Below are positions 1-13,950 of a stretch of 64,000 bases of DNA, one piece after another (position 1 is the stretch's first letter; the number at the start of each line of letters is the position of its first letter). Below the pieces are notes generated by a model, which did not search any database, was not told where the DNA came from, and saw only the letters and a list, made by a program, of their open reading frames with translations. The DNA comes from Isoetes taiwanensis. Taxonomy: Eukaryota > Streptophyta > Lycopodiopsida > Isoetales > Isoetaceae. A program made the translations under genes and the position numbers. The stretch spans positions 105,884-169,883 of the forward strand of contig JAJEKV010000495.1 of NCBI GenBank assembly GCA_021234155.1, in the 5' to 3' direction.

Positions 1-500
1 AGACACACCTGAGTATGCCACCTGGCTATGCATAGAGGATGTGGAAAGACACTCTAGACATTTAGTATGATGGCAACATCAAATGCATTGGAAAAGAAGC
101 ATGCAAGCATCATGCATCTAAATTTTGCAAATACTATTGGTAAGACCTCAAAAGGAGACCTTGCAAATCCTATTACCTTTGCATATGGTAAATGTGGACA
201 GTACCATTTCGAGGCTTCTGCAGCAAAGGTACACCATTAAATATAATCCTTAAGCATATGAATCTAAACTACATTACCTCCCTTAGGTGTGCGATAATGA
301 TGAGCAGAGAAGCACATACAGCATGGATAGAAAGAACATATAGTAGATGGAGAAACATAAACTTTCTCCAATGAGCCTTGCGCCTAGTACTTAGTCGTGA
401 AACTTGTAAGTTCTACCAAAGACCAAAAATGACTCTACAGAAACTATTATGCAAGAGCCATAAATAATATCGGATGCTTATTTGATCTAAGGTACTGTAA
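1..500. other. No gene seen at left edge
   Basis: No supported gene. The longest frame, about 60 codons at 192-374, has no recognisable motif. The sequence is AT-rich and leads directly into the LINE fragment that starts near 500. Confidence 0.4.
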
Positions 501-1915
501 GCTAGTAGTATGCTAGAGATATCAACAGATGGAAAAAGTGAAAGTGGCTCACCCTTGAATTGGCTCTTCAAATCTAGAGGATGTTATAAGGTCTCCAAAA
601 TCTATCATGCTTGCCTCCCTATCAAAAGTGGTAAACATGCGTCTATTCAGGGCCTCTCTGCCAAAAAGTTTAAAGATATTTTAGGTGTCAGTTGGAAATC
701 TTACTCATGTCCTAAAATTAAGGTCTTCTCTTGGTTTGTTCTCCATAATGCTCTTCTCAGTAATTCTAATATGATCAAAAGAAATTTCAAATCTGCTCAG
801 AGCTCCACTTGCCCTCTTTGTAAGTCCCAGGACGAGAGTGTTACTCACATCTTTACATGTACTTCTATCCGTAGCTTCTAGGATTGGCTGACTCAGTTAG
901 GCCCTAAACTGAAGCTACCTGATCTGGACTCGATTACTTCTAGTGCTCAATTCTTTCAATTTCGAGATTTTGCTGTTAGTACCTTTGTCATCCAGCTGGC
1001 ATTATGGATTTCCTGGAAGCATAGAAACAATGTGGCTATAACAGGGAAGAAATGTGATCTTACCTGGATGAAATTAAACTTCCAATTTGAACTCATCCGG
1101 TGTGCCTTGGCTCATAAGGCGGTTAAGAAAGAAAAATTTGACTCCTAGTGGCAGCGTTGGGGAGAGTTCAAATCTAGTTTTTTTATTTGTTATGATTCAT
1201 TGATTGATCAAAACTCATTTCTGGATTGCAGCATTCTTGAACAGTGTGGTACAAATATTCAGGGGGTCAGGCTTCTTGATGATGTTCCCAATCAGCACTC
1301 AGGCACTCCTCGCCAAGCAACACGAGCCACTTTTCGGCTGAAGTTTTTGCTCCAGGAGGCTTTTAATGCGTTTATTCTTCACAAATACATTGGGTCTCAT
1401 AATCGGCTTCTTATAGAGAGACTATTCTGCTGTCTGTGTTCGATGTACTACTACCATAAAGGGAGATGTGAAGCATGTGCGGGTGTTTTATTGGATATTC
1501 TACAGGTTCCAATCAATGAGTTGATGCTTCTCACTCCAGAATGGTCGAAAATTGACCGGCTTATTTCTCCTTCATATAATATGCCCCTTCATGTCACCCA
1601 TTCTTTCCCGGATCTTCCAACAGTCCCACCGTCCTTGCAATAGGACCGTTTTTTCCCTTTTCCTCTTGCTCTGATCCATTTTACCCGATCTACAGTTTTT
1701 CCTTATCTTCCCGTTGTGATTCATCATATCTGGTATGCTGGTTCTTGGTTGATGATCTTCATGGTCTTTTTGATTCCATGGTTTTGGTTGTACACAATCC
1801 AAGTACCTTGGATTTTTGTTACTCTAAAGGTTTCAGGCTATACTTATGTACTTTTTACTTTTTAGTTTATGATTAATATAAAATCCTTTCCTTTTCCTCA
1901 AGAAAAAAAAAAAGG
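500..1915 (+). mobile_element. LINE (non-LTR retrotransposon) 3' fragment
   Basis: This is the 3' end of a plant LINE, truncated at its 5' side. It holds the end of ORF2 (510-1148), then about 750 bp of tail, and ends in an A-rich run at 1902-1914. Just before that run the sequence is T-rich and followed by ATTAATATAAAATCC, a layout typical of plant LINE 3' ends. The tail contains an open frame of 147 codons (1200-1643) with no motif I recognise; it is probably LINE tail sequence, not a gene. I could not find a clear target-site duplication, so the exact ends are uncertain. Confidence 0.7.
510..1148 (+). pseudogene. LINE ORF2 C-terminal zinc-knuckle region (zf-RVT), broken
   Basis: The translation ends a reverse-transcriptase polyprotein. 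It shows the zf-RVT pattern: W-K, then KIKVFSWFVLHNAL, then CPLCKSQDESVTHIFTC, which gives C-x2-C...H-x4-C zinc ligands. In LINEs this domain follows the RT domain and is thought to help bind nucleic acid. An in-frame stop at 879-881 interrupts the domain. The same frame continues beyond it (DWLTQLG...WISWKHRNN), as in related elements, to another stop near 1146. The RT and endonuclease domains are absent, so this copy is dead. Family identity is inferred from motif order. Confidence 0.7.
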
Positions 1916-3190
1916 GGGAGGAAACAAGATGCTAATGCATCAATGGGTTGCACATCCATTGATGCATACATATGCTACTGGTCTTCTTTTAAATGCAGAC
2001 AGCTTCTGTTGCTCAACTTTTAAATATCCATCTTAAGGAGTTATAGAGAGATGGACAAAGACATGAAGGGAGAAGAATTGTGACAATGAACGTCATGTCT
2101 GAATGCATAACATGCTGGTTAAATTCCAGTCGCCAAGGACATGCGATAAACCAAACAAAGCATTAGAAGAAGAGTTCTTGATAAAGGTCAATAGCTTGTA
2201 ACTTCTAGATGCAACAATAAGCCGGACACATTCGATGTTCACAACAAACTCTGGCCACTGGAATAAGGTCACAACTTATATTAAGGGATCTTATAGCAAG
2301 CCCACTTATAGCCTGCATAGTTAACACATTTGGCCCAAGGTATCCAATGTAAGCAAGTAGAGAAGCTGTTTATACACAGGTAATTAATGAAAAATGAAGG
2401 CAATGAATAAGAAAGACTGTTAAAACATGTGAGCAAGTACAGCGGTCAGTTTATATATTTGATTAAAAAAGAACAAAGACAAGGAATAAGGAAGCTCGTC
2501 AAAACAGGGAGTTAGCGAGTAATAGATTAACAGGTAGATGTTTATCAAGTGTAACTATATTGTATATGTTTAGATTCTCAAGAATCTCTACAGTTCGCAG
2601 GCATGACTTGACATTGTATCTATGCCTACCAAACAAACAGAGTCTCTAATACAAGGCCAAGAATCAAGTAAGGAAAACCTTTAAAGACACCATGTTATCC
2701 TAAACACAATCCTAAGTGCAATTTCATTGACACGATTGATGTTGCTCACTATGCGGCCATCACATGAATCTCTATCATAATGCAAAGTACACACATGCAA
2801 ATGTTGCCAATGGAAGTAAACACTCAGGAGTTCTATTATCCTTCACTCAATTAACTCTCATACATTATTTTCCTTTTTCGGCTATCTTGTCCAATGACAG
2901 TAGAACTTTATTCTTTACAGAGATTGGAAGCTTTATGTTCCCCTTTCTCGAATCAGAGTTGCCCTTTCTGGGGTTCCATGAGATGAACACGGAACTTAAT
3001 TCCACCCATTCGGGCGGATCACTTGCATTATACATCCACTGCTTATTGAAACAATATTTGTAGCATTCTTTTCCAGTAATAACTCCGCTTCCACTGTTTT
3101 TGTTAGGGCTATTAGCTTCCCTACGAATGCCCGATGCATCAATTTGATTTACTCTTCAACATTGCTTATTATTGGTCCTTTCTTCAACCT
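1916..3190. other. AT-rich intergenic sequence, no gene seen
   Basis: I see no supported gene. A frame of 99 codons at 2764-3063 has no recognisable domain and ordinary AT-rich composition. Confidence 0.4.
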
Positions 3191-4560
3191 GCATGAGATG
3201 ATGCATTTGAATGTACTTGGTCATTGTTGCTTTAGCAGAAAATTTTGTCATTGTCGATGCCCTCTAGCTTTACTCGTCTCGTTTCTATGGGGTCTTATAA
3301 TTCTGATTATGTGCTCTTGACCAAGTCTATTTCCTGCTTCAAGACCCTTCCGGCATTTAATTTTTGCAAGTAAGCCAAGTGTTCACGAGGTTAATTTTCT
3401 GCAAGTTGTTGGGTTTTGATGATCTTTTTTGTTTTTGTTTTTTCCAACTAAGCCAAGTGTTCATGAGGTTGTTTTCTTGCCAAGTTGTTGGGTATTGATG
3501 TTCTTATATGGTTTTAACATGCTTTAAGACTATATATCTTAAAATGCATTTACTAGACAAAGGTCTATATGTCGCTTCTTGAGACTGTGCATACATCTTG
3601 CACATTGTTCTTTAGGTTGTTTTTGTAACTTGCCCCTTTTTCCACGACTCTCATATGGCCTAGTAACTTGGTTTTTTGGTTTGAGTCTGGGTTCGGGTGC
3701 TTCCATAGCATATTTTTTCCCTTGGAGAGCCTCGCGTTTCTTCATTACATCAACTTGATTTCTTTAACCTAGATGAAATGATGCATTTGGTATGTTCTAG
3801 TCGTTGCTTTGGCGGGTATATAACGGTGACAGGTCCATTTTACATTATTTCAGTATTTAGTATCTACCCTTATTCTATTTTGCTTGAGACGTGGATGGTT
3901 GGTTCTTTCGTTGATATTTTAGTTTTTTTATTGTTTATCTTACACAATTTCTGCAGAAACTTTTTCACTGTCTTATTTTTTGCCCTCTAGCTTTACTCTT
4001 GTCTCCTTTCTATGGGGTATGAGAATTTAATTGCGCACCCCTGTGATTTTTCTTTATTCAATTCAATTCAATTCAATTCAATTTATGGTGGAGGGCATAG
4101 TTGTACTGTTCCCTGTCCTTCTCTTCTTTTGTCCCTCTGCGTCATTTTCTCCATAGGTTTTCCATCTATCCTTTTGCTGATTATCCATGTTGCACCATTA
4201 GCATTAACCTTTGTTGCTCTAACCCCTTCATCCCCTAGATCCATGAGACTATTTATTGTTTCTCTTTGTTGCACTCCTTCCTGCTGGTCCACGAAATGAT
4301 GCATCTGATATGTTTTTGGACATCGTTGTTTTGGTGGATATATAGCATTGGCAGACCACTTTACATTATTTCATTATTTAGTATCTCCTCTTGTTTTGTT
4401 CTGGTTGAGATATAATGTTTGATTTTTTCTTTGATATACTTGGTAATCTGACTGCTGTTTTACACGATTTTGGAGAAAATTTCTTCATTGTTTCATTTTT
4501 AATGCCATCTATCTGTTCTCTTGCCTCATTTCTATTGGGATTGGATTTTTTATTTTTATT
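3190..4560. repeat. Diverged tandem repeat, unit about 520-580 bp
   Basis: Three diverged copies of one unit start near 3195, 3775 and 4295. Shared landmarks in order are GATGCATTTG, TTTACATTATTTCA with TATTTAGTATCT (second and third copies), and a block with GCCCTCTAGCTTTACTC and TTTCTATGGGG (first and second copies, weaker in the third). Within the first interval a ~60-bp block beginning AAGCCAAGTGTTCA occurs twice (near 3370 and 3448). There are many stops in all frames. The repeat also includes a short (ATTCA)n-like run near 4055-4082. Origin unknown. Confidence 0.55.
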
Positions 4561-4811
4561 TTTTTGAAGGTAGGAGTATATTATTATTGTAGATAGAAAG
4601 TTTACAAAGAGCCCCATCCCCATGTCTACAGTTAACTAAATTGATGTTATGCCCATACCAGTGATGTTTTTAGTGGCGAATATTCGCAAAAGACGAATTT
4701 TTAGGGATTTTCAGAAATTTCCTACGAATGTTTAGTAGGTCACGTATCACATTTTTTATTAGAATATTCGCCATGAGTTGATACGAAGTTGTCCTTCCAC
4801 CACGGACATTA

Positions 4812-7590
4812 TTTTTGTGGCGTCCCCTACTCATATCGATGCCCGCACCGTATACAAACAAATGAGTTCATCCCCATACCAGCTCCATGCGTCTGGGGGC
4901 CCTCCACATATCTTCGTGACCGTCTTTGGGGTCTCGGTCGAAGAGTGAAGGGGTCATTTTACCCCGTCTCCCTCGGGGCCTACCTAGGCGGGCGTAAGCG
5001 TAAACATACATGTCGTTATACAACATAATCACATATCCACCTCAAGGGTGGTCCATCAACATATCTGCATAGACAAAGATCAAAGACAATACATATGAGA
5101 TATCCTACCCAAGGCTCATACTGAAGGGATGGCCCGGCGGCTTGGGTCTCGAGTTCATTGCGGGCCGAATTCATGGCAATGGATTTGGCTGGCATAAGAA
5201 CATGGCTTAGGGTTGTCCACTCCATCCGCCCCTCCTGTGCACACTTTGCAGAGTAGGTTGAAAGGTATCCGGGGACTGGCCGTAGCCCCGGGATGCATAG
5301 CTAAAAGGGCTATTCACGGGTCTCATCCTCCAGTTCGATGGGCGAGGGAAGGGATCTCTCCCTCCAGAGATCTACATCTTGACTCAAGGTGACTAGAGGG
5401 GGCCGCCCGTATTCGTTGAACCCACTGGAAAGTGTACACCACTTCACGGGTGTCGAGTCCATGCCTTACCCACACTCAGTGGTAAGCCATTAGACCTAGT
5501 CACAATGATCCCTGGTAGGCCTTACACACCAGAGGGATCGTTCAAGAGTCAGGACATGAACCTCCTTCTTAGCCAGTCTGGCCCCTTCACCCACAACCAG
5601 GTGTGGTTCTTGTACACAGGCCGAATCTATAGTGTGCTAGAGAGGCTAATCTAGGAGCATCTACTACCAAGCTTTAGGTCTCTACCCCCCTTCCCAATAC
5701 AAGGAGTTCATAGAGATACATCATCCACATACATCCGCGGAGGAAGAACTAAAGAACTATATCTAATCTATATCATAGAGTTAGGTTCTTTAGTTAGAGT
5801 CTGGTATCTAGAGATATAGAGAGCTGCTATGGGCAATTTAATAGGCTAAACCTACTGATTCTATGTCTAGAAGATGGTTTAGGCTATTAAATTAACTAAA
5901 TACCTGATCCTTGGGTTGCTCCTCCTGACCTGAGGCCGACCATCCTGCTGAACTGCTCGAATCAAGGGAAACTAATGGTGCCATTCTCTGACGGGCAGTG
6001 GGGGGGCGGTTTGACTCTGGAGCAGCCAAAACAGAGCTCTAAAACCCTAGGAACAAAAAATGGGCAAGTTAGGGTTCTCCTACTTAAATAGGCAAGGGGG
6101 TTAGGCTAGGGTTTCCAATTATCCCCTTTAGGCATGTGGGATAATTGGGAATGGGCCCACCAGTGATCAACTTTCATGGCCTGCCCACCCTTAAATAGGT
6201 CTCCTTCCCTGCAAAAGAAGGGAAAAAAAATTATAGCCATTATGAATAAGGGTGGAATTAAAAAAATGCCCTTCCCCTTGAAAGGGCAAAAAATTGAGCA
6301 ACCTTTAAAATAAGGGCAATGATTAAAAAAAAGCCTTAAAATTCTATTAACGTCAATTGTCAATATATATAGTATTATCTATATATTATTGTAAAAAAGC
6401 AAGAAATTAAAAATCTATAATTAACAAAGCCAATTTTTAAAAAGGAAAAAAAGAAAATAAAGAAAGGAAATCAAAAAACAAAAAACAACGTTCATTTTGG
6501 CGGCGGGTGGGCAGGAACTTCCTTCTATCTGTTGCTTTCTTGAGCAACGGCATGCATGATGCATCACTCTCCGTGACCAGAGTCACCGGAGTGACAGGGA
6601 CAAAAAGTTCAAGAATCAGACTCATCGGCATTTATACTCCAACCAAATTTTGCTGCTTTGCTAATGCATCGTGCATGCCATTTGATTCACATGAAGAAGA
6701 AGAAGCAATTTTTACGTCATGCCACTTGGCAACATCCCTTAGGACATATGACACGCACACCACACTAACATTGCTTGGTTGTGTAATTGTTGTTGTGAAA
6801 AACCTGCGAGGTTAGTGTTTGCTTCCAATTCCTTGCATTCCTTTGTATTTTATTTGCTTTAATGCATTTCTTTATATTTTTGCCAGTTGTTAGTTGCATT
6901 CTTCCATTCTTTCTTGCATTTTTTTATTGTTTGATACATGATCAACAAATTTTATAGCCTTGAAATCACAAAGAGGGTTTACATTCTATTTACATTCGAG
7001 CTATGATATGCTAATAAATATATAGATCACTATGTTCTTTTTGAAAAAAAAGTTACTTTGTTTTCAATAAATGTGTGCTTTGATAGATAAATGGCGTCTT
7101 ATAATGAGTTCTGCAGTAAATAAGGACAGTTTATATTGTACCATGAAATAAAAAGGGCTGATAAAATTTTAACCTTCCCAAAAAAGGGCAATTAAAAATA
7201 TACCCTTAGAAAAAAAAGTAGGGTCTACCCTTATAAGTTGGGCCCCACTTGCCTTTAATAGCTAGGTGGCCAAATGTGCCCACATGGAAATGTGTGCACC
7301 CAAATGTGCCCACATGGAAATGTGTGCACCTAAATGTGCCCACATGGAAATGTGTGCACCTAAATGTGCCCACATGGAAATGTGTGCACCTAAATGTGCC
7401 CACATGGAAATGTGTGCACCTTAATAAATGTGCATGTGCACATTAATAAGAAATGCACATACCTAGCAAGTTGCCCCCTAGGGGCTACTAGCCCTGGCTA
7501 CTACGTCGTACATTACCGGGTCGGTCGGTGTAATGCGGTACGTGGATTTTGCAAATGCGATTATCGTCACGGGACCCAGATAATCTTGTC
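4812..7590 (-). repeat. Left LTR-like repeat (long copy)
   Basis: From about 5785 to 7590 this matches the right copy at 15757-16403. Shared landmarks in order are TTCTTTAGTTAGAGTCTGG, CTGCTATGGGCAATTTAATA, GGTGCCATTCTCT, CCAATTATCCCCTTTAGGC, the 30-bp tandem repeat, GTTGCCCCCTAGGGGCTAC and TCTTTGGAACGTCACATTC. The part 4812-5785 has no counterpart in the right copy. The part about 6157-7248 is also absent there. If this is an LTR, the full length would be about 2.8 kb. Confidence 0.5.
7271..7420. repeat. 30-bp tandem repeat, five copies
   Basis: Five head-to-tail copies of a 30-bp unit that begins AAATGTGCCCACATGG and ends TGTGTGCACC, differing by one base at the unit junction (C or T). The unit contains inverted halves (GTGCCCACAT / ATGTGTGCAC), so each copy can form a small hairpin. 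It is open on both strands only because 30 is divisible by three, so the repetitive peptides are not evidence of a gene. A shortened version, about two and a half units, lies in the right copy at 16153-16232. Confidence 0.95.
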
Positions 7591-7689
7591 TTTGGAACGT
7601 CACATTCTCCCACCTTTGAAATGATCGTCATCAAGCGACATCGTGGGTCTCCCACCTTGGAATCTTCCTAACACGCAATCAACCCGATG

Positions 7690-8225
7690 CATACGATATA
7701 CTACTATAATACTTACACATTTATTACGATTACCTTAAGGTAATATTTTTAAATCATTATTACGCCATTACATTATCAAATAACTTGTCAATTTGTAACT
7801 TCTATTAAAACAAGGTACTTATTAGTTCCCGTTATCATAACATTTAGTTTATCACAATTTAACACTTTCATATACCATTATTATTTAAGGTACTCTTCAT
7901 TCCTTGCAACACATTCCAACCAAATTTGTGCTGCAAGTCTTACCTTAAAATCTCTGCATTAATTTTACAATATCTATAATTATATACTTACTATCTTAAT
8001 TATTAGAATTACTCTAAGGTAATGTTTAAGACATTACTGTACTATTTCATTATCCAATTAACTCATCACTTCCTAACTTAATCCACACAAGGTAATTATT
8101 AACCTTACTTAATACAACATTTAAGTTTATCAAAGTTTATCAATTTCATACAAAATTTACACTTCTAAGGTACTCTTCATTCCTTGCAACACATTATAAC
8201 AAAATTTATGTTGCAAGTCTTCGTA
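7690..8225. repeat. Diverged ~280-bp tandem duplication inside the LTR-like insertion
   Basis: Two diverged copies each end in a block containing AAGGTACTCTTCATTCCTTG, CAACACATT and TTGCAAGTCTT, near 7890-7945 and 8168-8222. Both are preceded by ATTAC...CTAAGGTAAT-type sequence. The composition is very AT-rich with no open frame. From 8225 to about 9970 I see no gene. Confidence 0.5.
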
Positions 8226-10959
8226 GCTCGACCTCCTTGCCCTCCGGAGCGCTCTATTGGCCTGCAGGTCGACACTACATTGGTACCATTTTTAATTATT
8301 AATAAAATTTTGGTTATATGGTGACCACCCACCTATCTACATGAATGCATGGCTAATCTCGTAGGAAGAGGATGCTTCTTCCATCATTGGCCGTGGAGGC
8401 AGCCCTATAATGCCTATATGCAGCTCATGCCTACACCCTAGTTGCCCGCGTGGAGGATAGGGTCCTTCCAGTATATGGGGCGTGAAGGATGATTCCTCCT
8501 ATCAAAGCATATATGGGGCTAGAGGTGCTTTTCCTATCAATGCATTCTGAATGACCTCCTTTTCTCGAGGTCGTCTACTTTAGTGGAGCAGTAGACTTTC
8601 TAATCTACCTTCCACTCATCCAAGCGGAAACGGTCATGCCTACATTGACACTACACCCGTCCTAGAGATCACCGTAGTGGTCCCATCATCGGTAAATCGC
8701 ATGCAGCCCATACGGCATAGGTTGCATCGTGGATTAATCTTAACTACACATGAAATTAATCTAAACATAAATCGACATGCGGTAGATTTTTTTGGCTCCT
8801 TTAATGCATGTGATTAACATAGTTACCCTAAGGTAATATTTATGAATTAACATTATCATAGTATCGGATACATTACTTAGATAGTACAATTATATTTACT
8901 CTAAGCTTTGCAATATTTAACGACTTTTAGATCGCGATTATTTAAACAATAACCCTGATTTAGACCTATTGTATTATAGACAAGGTTTTAATTATCATAC
9001 ACAAGAATTAGATGTGCTTCTTATTCTTTTCCTTGGGTCCTGCATTACCCTTGGAAGTATATCCCTAAGATGCACTTAAGTATATCTGAATTCTATTTTC
9101 TATTTATATTTATAAGGACCCCGAGGTCATATAGCTATCCTTGGAAGGAATTGCATCCTTGCGAAGGATAAATTAACATGCTACCTCACATTACCGTTGT
9201 TATTTAACTTATTTCCCTATGATACATATACGTACAACAATTTCTATCCAGTTATTAGGATCTATATTTAACTTATCTATAAGACACATTAAAGCTTATA
9301 ATGCATGCGCACACCTTACCTGAGGTTAGAACGCATCCACCCATTGAGCCGGCGTCGAGTAATTTTGGAGATGACTTGGTCGTTGCATTGCTCCCATACT
9401 TTTGCTCCACTTCATTGGTATAGTTAGCTACCACGTCAGTCTCGCACGTTGAAGGCCTCCTGAGCACTAAGGTATCTATCTTACGCTTTATTAAACCCGG
9501 CCATTGCCGGGGTGAACTCTATTCTGGTCGGTCAATTCGATGCAAAATGCGTTCAATCATAAGATTGAGCCCTCCCACTTTCTTTGAAAAGAAAATGGTC
9601 TGCACCCCTTCAATGGCGTTGCACACAACGTCATATCTATTCTCTCCCCTTAAGAGGTTATACGCTTCTTACTTAGCGCATTAATTTACTAGCCTTAGCT
9701 AAGATATATAACCATCTAAGATGGATGCACATATTATGTTATCATTTTTTCAATATAGTTACGGGTTACCTACTTAGTTAGAACGATTCTAAACCACAAG
9801 GTTTTGTCATGACGACAATTCCTTTTGTCTCAAAAGACTATTTGATTACTATAATTCTTATTTTAGATGTACCTTACATGTACTATTCTTTTATATTCTA
9901 GAGATTCCCCCTTTCTTAGTTAGTTAAACTCTTGGAATATTCCTACCAATCGAATTGATGCCATCGTAACAAGTTGGCCGGACTTGTTAGATTACTTCTT
10001 TTCTTTCGGTTGGATTATTCTTTGGAGGTACTAGATTTATACATGGTCAACAATTATCCTAGTAATGATTCCTTCTTAGCGAGGGAGATCAATCTCACCA
10101 AGTGGTTTCAACACGTTGGATGTCTGTTAACAATCGTGTATAATTATAGTTACTCTATGCATTTCCTTCCCAATCTTGACGCTTAGCTCAATATTGGGGC
10201 GATCCTTTCAAATGCGAGAATATGCGGAAATGCCTTCTAATCCCAATATGGATGTTACCCGTCCATACATTTTAACCTACTAGGCCCCATGGCCTTAGAT
10301 GCTTGAGCTTGCTAGAAGCTCATCCACTCGTTACTGCTTGAAGTAGCAAGGTAGCGTTCTTCAGTCGCTCGATACTTGGTCTCCTTTGACGGTGGCTCCT
10401 CTTTGATGTAGAGGTTGGCGTTGTTCGTTAGAAGCCTCTCATTCTTTGGTGGCTTGATGGTGTAGTTGATCACTTGAAATCTTCCATGCCGCTTTTCAAA
10501 AGCTTTGAAGGTGGCGCCCGTTGAAAAGACCTTTCATCTTGAACTCTTTGTCTTGGCAGCCAAAGGGCGACTCGTATCCGATATTGTTTCTTGACTCCAT
10601 CGGCGTCTCCTACGTCAAGTCCTCTTGTCGTTATTGTGTTGCTCGAAGAGTGTTGAGGATGTTGATTGCTTCACCCACGCAAATTGCATGACATCTCTTC
10701 CTTTGATGCATACGCAGCTATGGGAGGGAGGAATAACAAAGGGAACTATATATGCAAAGCATATAACTTACATAATTACAATTACTACTAGAGCTATTAG
10801 GTCCCCTTGTGCCTCCCGCCGAGTTGCACACCTACTCCTTGGCGATGTCATCGGTGTTCCTCCGTGCAATGGTGTTGATGATCTATATCCTCCTATTTGT
10901 ACATTCGGCTCATACTCGGGGTAACTTGTTGCTATACTTGGGCCCTTCGATGTTTGTCG

Positions 10960-13950
10960 GCTATGGCACAACACGCTTTGCATCACATTCTAGCTAAAGG
11001 TGTGTTGGTCGTTGATGCTTCGACATTTCGATCCGCTTCTTCGATCCCGTTCCGGCGGTAATTGTTCCCCCCTTCATGATAGGCGTCTCTTGAGGCTGTG
11101 CGCGATTCCTTTGGCTATACTCCTCTGGAGTTGTTCTCTTCTGCAGTTGTTCTTTAAATCGTCCATCCTTGGGTTCACCAAGTTGCATGCAAGTCAGCGT
11201 GCAAGTTATCGGCTTCGCCTTCGCCTCAGCTAGTTGCTTCTCCATCGAGCTTCCAATCTTCCTTGTTTGATCCCTCGGTCACATGGCTTGGACATTGTCC
11301 ACGTTCCTCGATTGCTATGCCATCTTCTTGTCTTGAGGTACCTTTAGGTGACTTTGATTGTGCTTTCGTCGGTCTTGATCCTCCTGTTGCCTCTAGGGGC
11401 TTCGTGGAAGAAGTCGGTTGCTAGCACTTCTCCAGCTTTTCAGTTCGACCTTTGTCCCTCTATGCATGTCGGTCTCGACAAGTAAAGCATCATGGCTCTC
11501 CTCCTGGCGGCTATGTTGTGGGGGTGATGGATCCCTATATCTGCAGCTTGACCCTTGAGTTGAAGAAGTACTTGCCTTAGATATACTCTTTGTCGTTGAA
11601 TAGCCTAGCTATTATCTTGAACTCTCTTTTTGCGAAGGTGCCAGTTGCTATCCTTTTGTCGTTAAGGTGTCGAATGCTTCTACCTTGGGCGTTTGATGTC
11701 CCACATGCCCGGAGATAATGATCGGCTTCTTTTCTTCTAATTACTGGTAGGAGTTTTTGTGAAGCCATCACCTAGTTGTTGAAGGCGATCTCCTCGTCGC
11801 GATTGCCTTTCGTAAGTGCCTCTCCATCTAATACCGTGTCATGGCGCATCACCCTATATTACCACAAGGTGGAATTATGGTCGTCGAGATGTTGCCTTCT
11901 TAGTTGGTTCGTTGATGTCGAGGTCGTTCCTTCTTCTATTTTTGAGGCCACTTTCGTGTCATAAGTTCGTCAAGTGTTGCGGCCACAAGAGGTAGTGTTG
12001 CATCGGCGATGTCACGGTGCGTATTTGGTGATCTTGACATGACCCGGTGTTGTCTCTTGTTCGACATTGGGTGGATGGCGGTCTTCTACTTGAGGGCACT
12101 TCAGAAGTGTTTGGAGTTGAAGGTTTGCTTGGGCTCTGGTCGTTTCTCCCTCGTACTTGCTCTTCCATTTTGATCTTGGGCTATAGTTGTGCTTCCTTGC
12201 TTCCTCATTTGGTGAGTCGAGTGAAGGAGCTTCACGATCTAAAGCTAAATCGTAAAACATGACTTTAAACTCATGTTTCTCCCCACAATGAGCACCCAGA
12301 GATATACAATAGACATATCACGCATTTACATTGGGATTTTTAATTCATCCACTTTTCAAAACAACTCTGAAGATCTACTTAAATGTTTATACTCCTTTAG
12401 GGTTTCCCCTCCTCCTATCGCATTTGATTCTTCCGGTTTTCTTTGCATCTTCTTCATTACGGTTGACTCGGGATTCCTTGAGATGATGCTACTATTGTTG
12501 AGCTTCATGTCTGATCGAGCTCGTCACCCCAAGTTGCGAAGAGTGTTGACGATCTGATCCCTTGAAAAGATGCTCCTCCTTAATGTGTATGTCCATTAAG
12601 TAAGGAATGCGGTGACCAAGCTCAGCGTCGGCATGCATGTGTTGTGGTTGGGGGGGTTGGAGTAATGCGGTGCCGTTGACGACGCTTAGTAGGATCACCC
12701 TAGCATTTTGCTGTCGGACATTCTGAATGTCTTGAAGCTCACGAGATCGTGTGGTCGGTAGGCGGGCATTGTCATTCCTCCGCGGGTTGAATTTCTGAGT
12801 TCGACTCTGTTGCTTGGGCTTTGCTTCATTAGAGGTGCCTCTCTATGCACGGAAGTGTGGTCATCTCCATTGCCCTATCATAGCTCCTTACGGTGCGCCT
12901 TTGCGTGATTTGTACCTGGCGGCTAGGTCGTCTCCTCCGTCCCTTTGGGTCCTATCCATTCGAGTCTCGCACTCCTTGGCTGACGTAGTAAAGTCGTCCT
13001 TCCTTTGGTTTCTAGGTGTTTCTGGGTCTGGAATTCTTGTTCGAGCGGAATATTCTCCTCCTTGATATTGCCCCTAATGCTGATATAGGCCTTCAAGTTG
13101 GAGATGTTCCTTCCCTGATATGCGTCTCCTCCCCCTCATGGTCTCCTACTTTTTGGAACCGATGAAAGTTCTCCTACTAGTGCAAGGGAGTTGGAAGCTC
13201 GTCCTGGTCAGCCTTAGGTGCTTTGTGGTTGCCTAGCTTGGTTGCTCCTTTTGTTGACGTTACATGACATTCGCTTGAGTTGCTGGGCTGCAAGGTTGTG
13301 GTGGTCTTCCCTCCGGTTTCTATACGCTCCTGTGTCGCCATGACTTCTCTCCTCGACGGAAGATTATGCCCTCTGGCCCTAGCTCGTGATGCTAACGAGG
13401 CATCGATGTCTAACGTCTTCACGCATCGTATTTTCACGCCTTTGCGTTCTTCCATTTGAAACTCATGTACGTCGAGTTGGTGAAGGCGTCGAGATCCTCT
13501 TTCTGATGTGAGCTCGTGGACGTGGTAGCCGAGAGGTTGACATCTAGAAAAAAATTCTTGATGCTGTTGGTTACCAAATATTCTTCCCATTTGCTGAAGA
13601 TTGATGATAGGCCGGTGGTGTTCTGTTCTACTCATTTGAGGCATTTGTCGTTGTGTTTCCCTCTCTTGGGTCTACCTTTTTGGGTCTCCTCTCCTTATCT
13701 GTCTGTACATCGGCTGGGACCTCGATGTCTTCAAGAAGTTGCGCCTCTAGCAAATGCAGTGGCTCGCCCCCAGACTTGAAAAAGCAACGCTCGTATATCC
13801 TAGAGTCTAAGGGTCTACTTGAAGGGCTCTCCTACAACATTTTGGGCTCTATAAGCAAACAAGATGGCTCGAGCAGCATTACTGGAGACATATCTATAAT
13901 CTCTAAATCTATGGACATTAGGACGTGTGGTATGGCATGAAATGAGGTTT
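10960..13950 (-). other. Hydrophilic minus-strand coding relic in the insertion, unidentified
   Basis: Several minus-strand open stretches (13644-13177, 12698-12492, 12260-12012, 11771-11577, 11245-10994) translate to peptides rich in Q, R, E, K, S and P without hydrophobic segments. They are separated by stops and frame changes. The local base composition is also more GC-rich than the AT-rich parts of the insertion. This could be the remains of a gag-like structural protein of the LTR element. I see no CCHC zinc knuckle, protease or RT motif, so the assignment is inference from position and composition only. Confidence 0.25.

Noticed and set aside
7271-7420. CRISPR-like array
   Set aside because: The 30-bp units are directly adjacent with no unique spacers, no cas genes are present, and the sequence is eukaryotic.
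7206-7446. Open frames on both strands with repeated peptides
   Set aside because: They exist only because the 30-bp tandem unit is a multiple of three without stops. No start context or homology.
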